DNA of 64,000 nt, taken from NCBI GenBank assembly GCA_958295855.1, contig OY282383.1:3824481-3888480 (forward strand), written 5' to 3'. The translations under genes and the position numbers were made by a program. Shown piece by piece: positions 8,579-16,534 of the stretch. The notes beneath the pieces were generated by a model. That model saw only the letters and a list, made by a program, of their open reading frames with translations, was not told the DNA's origin and did not search any database. The stretch's first letter is position 1. The number at the start of each line of letters is the position of its first letter. Source of the stretch: an uncultured Poribacteria bacterium (GTDB lineage: Bacteria > Poribacteria > WGA-4E > WGA-3G).

Positions 8579-9255
8579 TCTATTCCTAACTTTTTGAAAA
8601 CCTCTTCCATTGGGATGGATTTGACCCTTCCAGCTTCGTAATCTGCTATGCGCTGGTCGAACTCTTCTGCGAATTCAGGCCGCATCTCTAGCCCCTCATC
8701 CGGATCGTAATAGTAATCCTCCATGGCGAGTTCCAAAAGTTCATAGGCGACGAAAAACTCCCGAAATGCAGCATCCAATTGCTCGGTTGAGGCATTCTGT
8801 TCAAGCAACGCGGCGAGCCGTTCCCGCGACTTGAAAAGTTCCTCATTGACAAGAATGTGGAGCAACTCGCGGAATTCAGCGGGAGGCAACGCGACAATTT
8901 TTTTCTCTGGCATCGCATCGCTTTCTAAGTAGATTCCCATGCGTCTAAAGATTCGCTGTTCACGTGTCGTCTTGCGGTTCGCGAGGATATGCTCGCGTTG
9001 CCGTTTGAGCTTTTTGGCGAGTGGTGTGGACGCGTCTAGCCCGTGGAGCGCATCATCTTCATATTCTTCAAACCAAAACCCCAAATCTTCTGTGTCACCG
9101 TGAAAGTGGAAAAACGCCCCTTCCAGTGCCTCCCGAGGGCTATTCTTCGCCAGGGCTGCGGCGAGCCGTTCCCGCGACTTGAAAAGTTCCTCATTGACAA
9201 GAATGTGGAGCAACTCGCGGAATTCAGCGCGGTTCATCTCCGCAATTTTTTTCAT
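8575..9255 (-). CDS. Antitoxin of the RelE pair with internal duplication
   Basis: A 226-residue acidic protein coupled to relE. Residues about 9-34 and 125-150 are near-identical (AEFRELLHILVNEELFKSRE in both), matching an in-frame 72-bp perfect DNA duplication 348 bp apart. The C-terminal tail EFDQRIADYEAGRVKSIPME resembles the toxin-binding tail of RelB-like antitoxins. The ATG at 9255 has AAGGAGAAAATC upstream; upstream in-frame codons look non-coding. Typical RelB antitoxins are under 100 residues, so this is either a fusion of two tandem antitoxin-like genes or one gene enlarged by duplication. Confidence 0.65.
   Translation of the reverse strand: MKKIAEMNRAEFRELLHILVNEELFKSRERLAAALAKNSPREALEGAFFHFHGDTEDLGFWFEEYEDDALHGLDASTPLAKKLKRQREHILANRKTTREQRIFRRMGIYLESDAMPEKKIVALPPAEFRELLHILVNEELFKSRERLAALLEQNASTEQLDAAFREFFVAYELLELAMEDYYYDPDEGLEMRPEFAEEFDQRIADYEAGRVKSIPMEEVFKKLGIE
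8810..8881. repeat. 72-bp perfect direct repeat, copy 1
   Basis: Identical base for base to 9158-9229, offset 348 bp (116 codons), both inside the antitoxin frame. It encodes the conserved EFRELLHILVNEELFKSRERLAA segment. Confidence 0.95.
9158..9229. repeat. 72-bp perfect direct repeat, copy 2
   Basis: Partner of 8810-8881. Perfect identity over 72 bp, while the flanking codons diverge, suggests a recent duplication or gene conversion between the two halves. Confidence 0.95.
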
Positions 9256-9348
9256 GATTTTCTCCTTTACGAAGATAGGTTTCAGTCCCAACCCCAATCT
9301 TTTTGATACGCCCGGCTTTAATGTCAGCACAGACTTTGAGTACAAGGC

Positions 9349-10089
9349 TTAAATCACGCGCAGCTCGACATTTATAGCCACATCCCGCGTCAACGTATTC
9401 GTCACAGGTGACGCAGCCAGCGTTTCCGCCCAAAGCGATTCCAACACCTCGTCATCTGCATCCGATGCGACATAAATTGCCCCGCGAATCTCTTTGAAAC
9501 CGCTATGGCCCCCCTGTTCCGTGCCGAGAAAGACGAAGATATTGTCGATCTGGCCACTTAACGAAATCTCCAGTTCATCAATTTCTACTTTCTGCTGCGA
9601 TGCCCGAATCTGAAACCCCATCGCCAAACAGGAGCCAAGCGCACCGAGGACATACTCCACTGCACTGGGCGCAGCATCCCGCACATCGAAACTCGCGGGC
9701 TGCCCTACCAACCAGGAATGGTTTCGGCAGAAAACCTTCGCCTGCATCCCGCCATCCCAATGAATGCGCGTCTGCCACCGATAATCTCGCGCTTGCTCGA
9801 AGGCAGCACCTGCATCCTGCTCGGCTTCACCCCGCTGCACGAAGTATTTATTGTGTTCTGTTGCCGGCCGCCACCCGAGGTAAGGGTTTTCAGTCATTCG
9901 GCACCACGCCGGGAGATCTTCTTTGACGCTGATTTCCGTACTGCGAATCTCTAAGACCTCACCGTCCGGCACTGCTTCCATCGATGTGCGAATGAGTAGC
10001 AATAACCCCGAACCGCAGTCAAGATTCCCGCCTTCGCATATATGGGGTGTATGAAGGGTATCTGATGCTTGTAAATCTTCTTCTCGCAT
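9349..10089 (-). CDS. TusA-OsmC fusion protein
   Basis: A 246-residue, two-domain protein. The N-terminal part (about 20-75) is TusA/SirA-like, with the sulfur-carrier Cys25 in LDCGSGL in place of the usual CPxP; then ENPYLGW. The C-terminal part (about 100-246) is OsmC-like, with Cys121 (VFCRNHS) and Cys154 (GALGSCLAMGF) at the two redox cysteine positions and an LTRDV strand near the end. OsmC proteins reduce organic hydroperoxides through a Cys pair; fusion to a sulfur carrier suggests a thiol/persulfide role. The ATG at 10089 has GGAAA upstream; a TTG at 10101 is the alternative. It is probably functionally tied to dsrE and tusA upstream. Confidence 0.8.
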   Translation of the reverse strand: MREEDLQASDTLHTPHICEGGNLDCGSGLLLLIRTSMEAVPDGEVLEIRSTEISVKEDLPAWCRMTENPYLGWRPATEHNKYFVQRGEAEQDAGAAFEQARDYRWQTRIHWDGGMQAKVFCRNHSWLVGQPASFDVRDAAPSAVEYVLGALGSCLAMGFQIRASQQKVEIDELEISLSGQIDNIFVFLGTEQGGHSGFKEIRGAIYVASDADDEVLESLWAETLAASPVTNTLTRDVAINVELRVI

Positions 10090-10507
10090 GATGTTTTCCA
10101 AAAAGAATATATTTTTAGGTATCCGTAAGTACGCTTTAAGGAAGTTTTAAAAATAGTTTAGATAATTCCGGCCGTTAGTTTCAATTAAAGATGGGCTATA
10201 ATCTTGGAAATTCGCGATTTAGACAATGAACTCAGAAATGAGAATCCCTCCCACGGAAATCCGCACCTACAAAGGAAATGAAGTTTAAGAAGTTAAACGG
10301 GTATTTTCCGGATTATTTTTTAATCTTCATAACGGATATATTCAAGGAACTTGGATTCGGAACCCTATTCCACAGCGGGAGGAATATTCTCATATCAGGA
10401 GTATAATACAAGGAATCAAATTGATCTAATCCCAGATCAAATTGGAGATGAAACCCATCCCATAAGGAAGCCTCTGCCACGCGAGGCAGAAACGCCCGTT
10501 CCTGATG
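10090..10507. other. Gap without a gene
   Basis: About 400 A+T-rich bases between dsrE and the TusA-OsmC gene, both on the minus strand. No convincing frame is seen. A 7-bp hairpin (TTGATCT-aatccc-AGATCAA, 10421-10440) and a fragment of a dispersed repeat (GAATCCCTCCCAC near 10231) are present. A promoter for the fusion gene may lie here but could not be assigned. Confidence 0.5.
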
Positions 10508-10867
10508 TCAATAGGTGATACACGAACCGCCAGTGGTTAAGAATTCGACAGCCTTTGCGCCACCGACAATTAGGGCGGCATCTACCAAGTTATTTTGATC
10601 GAGGGCGCGCTTTTTGAAGCACGGGGAGCAGACCCAGATTGTCCCGCCGACTTCGGCGAAATCTGCCATGAGCTGCTGTAGCGGCGCGAAGCCTTCCTCG
10701 TGAATATCATTAGCATAACCGTTCTGCGAAAGATGCACACCCTCTGTGCTGAGGAACACAACCGTTTCCACGCCAGATGCGACGGAGGCGTTTGCAACAA
10801 CAAAACCGACAGTCGCTTTGTCGGTGTTGTCCTTCGCGTGTGTAATGCTTATCATCAGCTTAGCCAT
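10508..10867 (-). CDS. DsrE-family sulfur-relay protein
   Basis: A 119-residue DsrE/DsrF-like protein: N-terminal KLMISITHAKDN, a central helix-strand pattern with VVFLSTEGVHL, then IWVCSPCFKKR with Cys80 and Cys83, and a C-terminal FLTTGGSCITY with Cys117. DsrE proteins pass persulfide sulfur between carriers such as TusA. The ATG overlaps the stop of the upstream tusA as TAATG, a strong sign of coupling. Sulfur transfer here is inference from family and neighbourhood. Confidence 0.85.
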   Translation of the reverse strand: MAKLMISITHAKDNTDKATVGFVVANASVASGVETVVFLSTEGVHLSQNGYANDIHEEGFAPLQQLMADFAEVGGTIWVCSPCFKKRALDQNNLVDAALIVGGAKAVEFLTTGGSCITY

Positions 10868-11130
10868 TAGAAATTGTCTCCTTTCTTAATGAAAAAATAG
10901 GCGTTTTCTTCGCCGCAGCAATCTGCGAGAAGTTCGTTGCCTTTCATGTTGCACCATGCCGCGATGTCCACAGGTGCACCTGCATCCAGTGCGCGGACTC
11001 GTGCGATTTGTCCTGATTCAAGAGTTCGCATAGATTTCAGTAACGCAATGATTAGGTCACCGCATCCGAGCTCTCCTAAATCGAAAACAGCGTCCGGAAT
11101 AATGTCCGGTAAATCAATTGTTGCTTTCAT
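10867..11130 (-). CDS. TusA-like sulfur carrier
   Basis: An 87-residue TusA/YeeD/SirA-type protein: strand, FDLGELGCGDLIIALLKSMR (about 16-35) and an RVRALDAGAPVDIAAWCNM strand-helix. The active Cys23 is present, but the consensus CPxP is replaced by CGDL, which may change the pKa or partner choice of the thiol. Cys61 and a DCC pair (about 70-72) add further thiols. It is the first gene of a tusA-dsrE operon; a 38-bp palindrome lies 40 bp upstream. Confidence 0.8.
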   Translation of the reverse strand: MKATIDLPDIIPDAVFDLGELGCGDLIIALLKSMRTLESGQIARVRALDAGAPVDIAAWCNMKGNELLADCCGEENAYFFIKKGDNF

Positions 11131-11170
11131 AAAATGAGGCTCCCTGCGTGAACAATTCAGCGGTAACGCC

Positions 11171-11208
11171 TTGTGCTATAAAAAGCATGCATGCTTTCTA
11201 TAGCACAA
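11171..11208. promoter_or_regulatory. 38-bp near-perfect palindrome upstream of tusA-dsrE
   Basis: Two 19-base half-sites, TTGTGCTATAAAAAGCATG and the reverse complement of TTGTGCTATAGAAAGCATG, match at 18 of 19 positions with no spacer. It lies 41-78 bp upstream of the tusA start in a non-coding gap. The length, symmetry and location suggest a repressor or redox-sensor operator; a structural repeat is the alternative. No U-tract follows, so a terminator is less likely. Confidence 0.6.
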
Positions 11209-11337
11209 CTCGTTTTCAACAGTGTTAAGAATACCACAAAGAGAGAATCAAATCAAATAAAAAGTGGTAAGGGCTAGTGCTTTGTCCCCCTCAAGATTGC
11301 AGGTACATCTCTCATTTTAAGACAGTAATTTTTCTTC

Positions 11338-11367
11338 TTGCATTTTTTTCAGCATCTATGCTATAAT
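11338..11367 (+). promoter_or_regulatory. Sigma-70 type promoter for the DUF4432 gene
   Basis: TTGCAT (11338-11343), an 18-base spacer and a perfect TATAAT (11362-11367), about 60 bp before the start of the downstream gene. Confidence 0.65.
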
Positions 11368-11426
11368 TTGTTTTTAGCAACTGTAATTTTGATACCATAT
11401 CCCTCAAAACGAAGGAGAACGTTAAT

Positions 11427-12515
11427 TTGATAAACCTATATGGGGCAACGTATGATAGAATGCAACTGCTTCGCCACGTCGGAGATGTATCACAAATTGC
11501 CCATGCCAAGTTGTACCAATTGACAGATGGCAGTGAAAAGGGCGTTGATGCAATTGACTTCCGAACCGGTAGCGGTTTGAACTTTACTGTCCTACCGAGC
11601 CGCGGCTTAGATATTTCTTACGCGGCCTATCAGGGCATTCCGCTATGTTGGCGTTCAAGTACCGGTGATGTAAGTCCTGCACATTATGAACCGGAGGGGC
11701 TTGGTTGGTTGCGGAGCTTCTATGGCGGGTTGTTAACCACTTGCGGCATGCAGCAAGCTGGGGAGCCGGGGCACGATGACGATGAAGCATTAGGGCTTCA
11801 CGGGCGCGTCTCACATATCCCGGCGAAAAACGTTTGGGTTGACAGCCGGTGGGAAGGACACCGCTATATGCTATGGGCACAAGGCAAGGTTACTGAAACC
11901 GCGGCCTTGGGCGAAAACCTTTGTCGCACCCGCAGGATTTGGACCGAGTTGGGCTCACATACGTTGCATATTGAGGACATTGTCGAAAACTTGGGGTATC
12001 AAGATTCGCCTCACATGTATCTCTTCCATATTAATGTCGGGTTCCCGATTCTCACCCAAGGGAGTGAGCTGCTCGCACCGTCTTCGCACATAACGCCACG
12101 AGACGAGCAGGCTGCCGCGAACTTGAATAGTTACAACCTCTGTGAACCTCCAACCGTTGACTTTCAAGAACAGGTTTACTATCACGAAATGGAACCGGAC
12201 GTGGATAATCACATCTACGTTGCACTTGTGAACCGCAGCTTTAACAACGGACAAGGCATCGGCATCTCTGTACGATACCACAAAACGCAATTCCCCCACT
12301 TCGTCCAGTGGAAAATGTGCGGGGAAGGCTCCTATGTGATAGGCCTGGAACCCTCAAACTGTTGGGTTGAGGGCAGGGCGAAGGAACGCGAACGCGGCAC
12401 CTTACAGTATATTGAGCCCGGCGGCCGCAGGCACTACGAAGTCGAAATCGGCGTGCTCACCTCCAATGCGGAGATCGATGCACTCCAAGAAAAAATCGCA
12501 AAAACGCAAAATTGA
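11427..12515 (+). CDS. DUF4432 aldose 1-epimerase-like protein
   Basis: A 362-residue galactose-mutarotase-fold protein. Markers of DUF4432: VLPSRGLDISYAAYQGIPLCW (about 52-72), FYGGLLTTCGMQQAG (about 95-109), LGLHGRVSHIPA (about 117-128), HMYLFHINVGFPIL, and EPSNCWVEGRAKER near the C-terminus. Conserved His and Glu residues fit sugar binding; the substrate is unknown. It starts with TTG at 11427, supported by GAAGGAG nine bases before. A promoter is visible upstream. It may act in carbohydrate use together with the dehydrogenases downstream, but it is not in one operon with them. Confidence 0.85.
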   Translation: MINLYGATYDRMQLLRHVGDVSQIAHAKLYQLTDGSEKGVDAIDFRTGSGLNFTVLPSRGLDISYAAYQGIPLCWRSSTGDVSPAHYEPEGLGWLRSFYGGLLTTCGMQQAGEPGHDDDEALGLHGRVSHIPAKNVWVDSRWEGHRYMLWAQGKVTETAALGENLCRTRRIWTELGSHTLHIEDIVENLGYQDSPHMYLFHINVGFPILTQGSELLAPSSHITPRDEQAAANLNSYNLCEPPTVDFQEQVYYHEMEPDVDNHIYVALVNRSFNNGQGIGISVRYHKTQFPHFVQWKMCGEGSYVIGLEPSNCWVEGRAKERERGTLQYIEPGGRRHYEVEIGVLTSNAEIDALQEKIAKTQN

Positions 12516-12573
12516 ATGTAATTGAATGTAACGGCATAACGGAGTCTGCCTACTACTTTAGGAGAAATTAATC

Positions 12574-14559
12574 ATGAACAGATGTTTAGGTTTACCACTC
12601 ATCGCGTTGGCGATACTGACAACGCTTATATTCATCGGTTGTGGCGCGAAAGAAACCCCACCGGCTCCGGCCATCACCGAAGCACCATCCACACAAGAAC
12701 CGGAAGTTATGCCGGAACAACCTGAGGCAGCAGAAACTGAAGCACCCCAGGTATCGCCGGAAGAACCGCTAGCACAAGATGGAACTGAACCTGAAGCAGC
12801 AATGCCGATGGTGGAGATTCCAAGCGGTAGCGTTTTAAATCTAATTCCCGAGAAAACTGTAGGACTGATTTACTGTCCTAGTTTGCTTGAATTGGATAAC
12901 CGTATTAACATGCTGGTGACAGACCTGATGCCTACAAGAGAACCACCGGAGGTGCTCGCCCAAATATTAGCCGAGCGCTTCGGGGCGGGCTTTGAGAGCT
13001 TAGCAGAACTGGAAGAAATCGGGCTAGATTTGAACCAGGATTTTGCAATCTTTATCACAAATTTGGGAATGGGGCAGTGGCGGCTCTCCGCAACCGTGCA
13101 TGTAACCGAACCCGAAGCTATCATGCAGGTGATTGAGATGGAAGCGGAGGGCAGTATACCCACTGAATATAACGGCGTACAGTACTGGAACGCAGCCCAC
13201 GGCAGCGGCAGTTTCGCTCTCTTGGAGGATACCCTTGTCTTCTCGCAGCAGCCTGAAGTGTGTGAAAACGTCATTGATGTCTATAACGGCACCATGCCGT
13301 CTATCTCAGCCAACCCTGATTATAGCTTGTTCCTCACCGATATTTTGGAAGGCACTAATCAACTCGCTATTCACCTTGATTTTGAATCAATTGCACCTAC
13401 ACTGAGTGCATCGCTTCAGAGAGAATTGGAATCAACCACCGACAGTATGGAAAGTGATCCGGCAGCCATGGCAATCGCGCCATTCGTTAAAAAAATGTTT
13501 GAAACAGGGATATGGCTGGTTAAGCAGCTAAACACGCTCAGTTTAACCCTTCAGGTTGAAGGGACTGAGGTGCAAGTTGCACCCTTTCTGACATTCAAAA
13601 GCGACAGCACCCTTCACAAGGCTATCGGAGAGATGCCGAGTGAATTAACGCTCCTCTCAAACTTACCCGAACAGGCAAGTTTCAAAGGGGGCCTCCAGAT
13701 GGATGCAAAGGCACTGCTTGAGGTAAACACGCTCGGATTCAAACTTTTCGCAGAAGATACTCCACAACAGCAAGAAATGGTTGAGGCCCATATCCAGAAG
13801 ATGATGGGTTTCTATAATGCGCTTAAGGAAAATATGAGTTTTTCTGTTGATTTCCACGAGAGTCTCGTGCCAAACACTCTTACCATCTATGAACTCCGAG
13901 ATGAACAGAAGGCGAAAGCCTATATGGAGGAGATGCTTCTCGACCAGCTTCACGCCTCAAGGCAGTTGATGAAAGGCGTAATGGCGAGCACGCCAGGCGC
14001 ACTTGCCATGTACAAAGACGCGCACCCCGGAATGTCTGAAACCTACGAAGGCGTGGAGATTCAAAGCTACGTCTTTCCCAATTTTGGAGCAGTTTTTGCA
14101 GAATTGCCCAGGGAAGTTTCGCGCGTGATGCCTACGGAATGGAACTGCTATTACGCGTTTCACGAGGGGCAGTTACTGGTTGCAATGGGGAATAGTTCAC
14201 AACAACTAAAAACGGTTCTAGATAGGAAGGCAGGCACGGGCACCAATATTGAGAGAAACCCGACCTATCAGAGGTTAGCCGAGAAATTAGGGACAACGAA
14301 CAACGTCTTTTTAGCGTTTTCACCCATTATGATGATTAAAAGTGTGATTCCCATCTTGGCAAAAGGCGAAAGCAATCCGAACGATGCAGCTGCAATGCAA
14401 CTGTTTTCCGGAATGTTTATGGATATGCCAGATAGTTATAGCATCGGTTTTTCTGCCAAAGCACGGGATGGCGGAATCGGCGCGAAACTGCTCCTCACGC
14501 TTGGTGATTTCAAACAAGTTCTCCAAATGTTTGCGATGATGCAGGGGGAAATGCAATAG
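12574..14559 (+). CDS. Large lipoprotein, DUF3352-like
   Basis: A 661-residue protein with a lipoprotein signal (LTTLIFIGC, Cys about 23), then a 50-residue linker rich in Pro, Glu and Ala that would lift the domain off the membrane. The long C-terminal part alternates short strands and helices (VGLIYCPSLLELDNR, then repeated blocks such as LEEIGLDLNQDFAIFITNLG), a pattern like DUF3352 proteins of unknown function. AGGAGAAATTA precedes the ATG. It ends at a strong hairpin. The exact family is uncertain. Confidence 0.6.
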   Translation: MNRCLGLPLIALAILTTLIFIGCGAKETPPAPAITEAPSTQEPEVMPEQPEAAETEAPQVSPEEPLAQDGTEPEAAMPMVEIPSGSVLNLIPEKTVGLIYCPSLLELDNRINMLVTDLMPTREPPEVLAQILAERFGAGFESLAELEEIGLDLNQDFAIFITNLGMGQWRLSATVHVTEPEAIMQVIEMEAEGSIPTEYNGVQYWNAAHGSGSFALLEDTLVFSQQPEVCENVIDVYNGTMPSISANPDYSLFLTDILEGTNQLAIHLDFESIAPTLSASLQRELESTTDSMESDPAAMAIAPFVKKMFETGIWLVKQLNTLSLTLQVEGTEVQVAPFLTFKSDSTLHKAIGEMPSELTLLSNLPEQASFKGGLQMDAKALLEVNTLGFKLFAEDTPQQQEMVEAHIQKMMGFYNALKENMSFSVDFHESLVPNTLTIYELRDEQKAKAYMEEMLLDQLHASRQLMKGVMASTPGALAMYKDAHPGMSETYEGVEIQSYVFPNFGAVFAELPREVSRVMPTEWNCYYAFHEGQLLVAMGNSSQQLKTVLDRKAGTGTNIERNPTYQRLAEKLGTTNNVFLAFSPIMMIKSVIPILAKGESNPNDAAAMQLFSGMFMDMPDSYSIGFSAKARDGGIGAKLLLTLGDFKQVLQMFAMMQGEMQ

Positions 14560-14568
14560 GTTCGTTTC

Positions 14569-14601
14569 TAGCTCGCCTACAAAGACTTTGTGGGCGAGCT
14601 A
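14569..14601 (+). terminator. Hairpin after the large lipoprotein gene
   Basis: A 16-bp stem with one G-U pair (TAGCTCGCCTACAAAG with CTTTGTGGGCGAGCTA), starting 10 bases after the stop codon. No run of T follows, so it may stabilise the RNA or act as a weak terminator. Confidence 0.55.
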
Positions 14602-15066
14602 CTTATGAAAATTAGGGAAAATTAGGGCAACTTGTCTAACAAAGGAGCATCGTCCTAGCGCCTGAAAGCACAGAGATACGTCGAGATACACCAACGAGCA
14701 CACACCCAGCAGGTGGGCGGCGAGTTCAAGTCTCGCGTGTGACATCGCCTTGCATCGCAACGATAACCAAGTTGCAAATCCGCAATGGTATATACCCCTG
14801 CTTGCAGGGACTAAGGGAAAAAACCAAGCGGACAGCGAGGTAGAGCGGTTCACTGGCAGAAGACGAACTGCGATTTTGTGAGCATCTGCTGATTGAAAAA
14901 TAGCGTCAACGACAGTTGACTTTGTTGGTTCCACCACCTAACTCCTCACGGATATGGTGCGATGATGGGGAAAACCCATCGCAGACCGGGTTGCATTGAT
15001 AGTAACGCAATGGATGTTATCTCAGCTCATATCGGTGTATACCCAGGATTAAAGGAACAGGAATTA
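14602..15066. other. Gap upstream of the porin gene
   Basis: About 460 bases with no convincing gene. It holds one member of the CCCCTGC/GCAGGG hairpin family at 14795-14809. A 112-codon minus-strand frame here has no start signal and no protein-like features. Confidence 0.5.
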
Positions 15067-16398
15067 ATGCAGAAACATTTAGATTTGATTAACCGTTTTT
15101 TCGTGAAAAATTGGAAGTATGAACACTTCTTCACTTTCAGTGTCGCGTTTTTGTTAATTTTTGCTTCGTTCGCGATGGCTGATACGACAGATGGAGAAAC
15201 CGAAAAAGTTGTTGAACCCGAAGCACCCAAGAAAAGTCCGCTTAAGATCGGCGGGGCAATGCGAGTAAACTATGCCTACGGTACTTACGGCGATGACGAC
15301 AACCCCCACCGCCGAGGCGAAAAGATCGGCGACGTGGATCTCGAGATATTCCGCCTCAATGCCGACCTGGACTATCAGAACATCATCAGTCGACTCGAAT
15401 ACCGCTGGTATGATGCCTACGGCATGATACATACCGCATGGTTAGGGTATAATTTCGGTGATGCCGGCACACTCAAGGCAGGTATTGTGCGGGTTCCCTT
15501 CGGACCTAGCCCTTACGGGATTTCTACGAGCTGGTTCTTCGACCAGCATTTTTATGTCGGGCTCGCCGACGATCCCGATGTGGGAATCAGATGGAGCAGC
15601 ACCCTGGATAAACTCACACTTGATGCGGCTTACTATCTTCAGAGTGAATTCCAGACTGATGGAGATAGCCTGGCTAGCTCGCGATACGGCTATGACATTG
15701 TTAGATGGGAAGAAAAAGCTGATGCAAAGGGTGACGTTGAATGGGGGGCAGGTGAAAACGGTTTTGATGAACAGCATCAATTTAACCTGCGCGCAATCTA
15801 TGCACTTGAGAATATCGCAGATGTAGGAGTGTCGCTGCAATACGGGCTTTTGAAGGGAACAGATGTGGGTGACGACGATAGTGGCGATCACTATGCGATT
15901 TCCGCGCACATGAAGAACACCGCTGCGGATTTCACCCTCTATTCACAATTCTCTTATTACGCGCATAACATTGCGGACAACACGCCCTGGGGCACCGGAG
16001 ATTTAATTCCCATGGGTGCCTACGATTTCGCCTGGCCGGTCGCCTCCAAGGGATTAATACCCGGGCTATCGCTGCGCTACGGCGGAATAGATACATCAGG
16101 CATCTCATGGATCGACAGCGTCACGCCTTATGTTGAGTGGAGCACCATCATGAAAATGGTAGATGACTTCAACGACAGTACCCTCGTGACGGTGGGGGCC
16201 AGCTGGACGCTCCTGGGTAGCCTCTATCTTTACAGCGATTTTGCACTTTCCAACGGCAACTCCTTTGTCGGGAACGTCGATGCCGACGGAAATAAAGAAG
16301 GCTACGCCAACATCTATACGGGTGCCGGTGACTTTGGTGCCAATGGCAATGATGCATGGAATTGGCGCATGAATTTTAACTTCGGTTATTACTTCTAA
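15067..16398 (+). CDS. Outer-membrane porin-like beta-barrel
   Basis: A 443-residue protein with an N-terminal signal (hydrophobic segment ending SFAMA, about residues 24-39), a short Glu/Pro linker, then many alternating amphipathic strands (LKIGGAMRVNYAYGTYG, RLEYRWYDAYGMIHTAWLGY) and a final strand ending in Phe (FNFGYYF), as needed for BAM-dependent assembly. Acidic loops suggest a cation- or solute-selective pore. The ATG at 15067 is chosen over 14962 because it places the signal peptide properly and follows AAGGAACAGG. The next gene is a BCCT carrier, so the pair may import a betaine-like solute. Confidence 0.8.
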   Translation: MQKHLDLINRFFVKNWKYEHFFTFSVAFLLIFASFAMADTTDGETEKVVEPEAPKKSPLKIGGAMRVNYAYGTYGDDDNPHRRGEKIGDVDLEIFRLNADLDYQNIISRLEYRWYDAYGMIHTAWLGYNFGDAGTLKAGIVRVPFGPSPYGISTSWFFDQHFYVGLADDPDVGIRWSSTLDKLTLDAAYYLQSEFQTDGDSLASSRYGYDIVRWEEKADAKGDVEWGAGENGFDEQHQFNLRAIYALENIADVGVSLQYGLLKGTDVGDDDSGDHYAISAHMKNTAADFTLYSQFSYYAHNIADNTPWGTGDLIPMGAYDFAWPVASKGLIPGLSLRYGGIDTSGISWIDSVTPYVEWSTIMKMVDDFNDSTLVTVGASWTLLGSLYLYSDFALSNGNSFVGNVDADGNKEGYANIYTGAGDFGANGNDAWNWRMNFNFGYYF

Positions 16399-16400
16399 GT

Positions 16401-16512
16401 CGTTGTCAGTTTTCAGTTAAGAGACAGATTGTAACAATCTACCTCCCCTTAGCGTACGCCAAGTGTAGGTAGTTTGTTACAGATAACCCTCTTAACCGGC
16501 AACTGACAGCCG
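16401..16512. repeat. MITE-like inverted repeat between porin and BCCT genes
   Basis: Two arms of about 45 bases face each other: the left (16401-16445) with TGTCAGTT..CAGTTAAGAG..TGTAACAA.CTACC, the right (16465-16512) carrying its reverse complement. The whole could fold into one long imperfect hairpin of about 110 bases. No coding capacity. It may be a small non-autonomous element. Confidence 0.6.
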
Positions 16513-16534
16513 TTTGAAAAAGGAGATTTTGGAA

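Noticed and set aside
14599..14937. 112-codon minus-strand frame
   Set aside because: No ribosome site, low-quality composition and it runs through a hairpin repeat.
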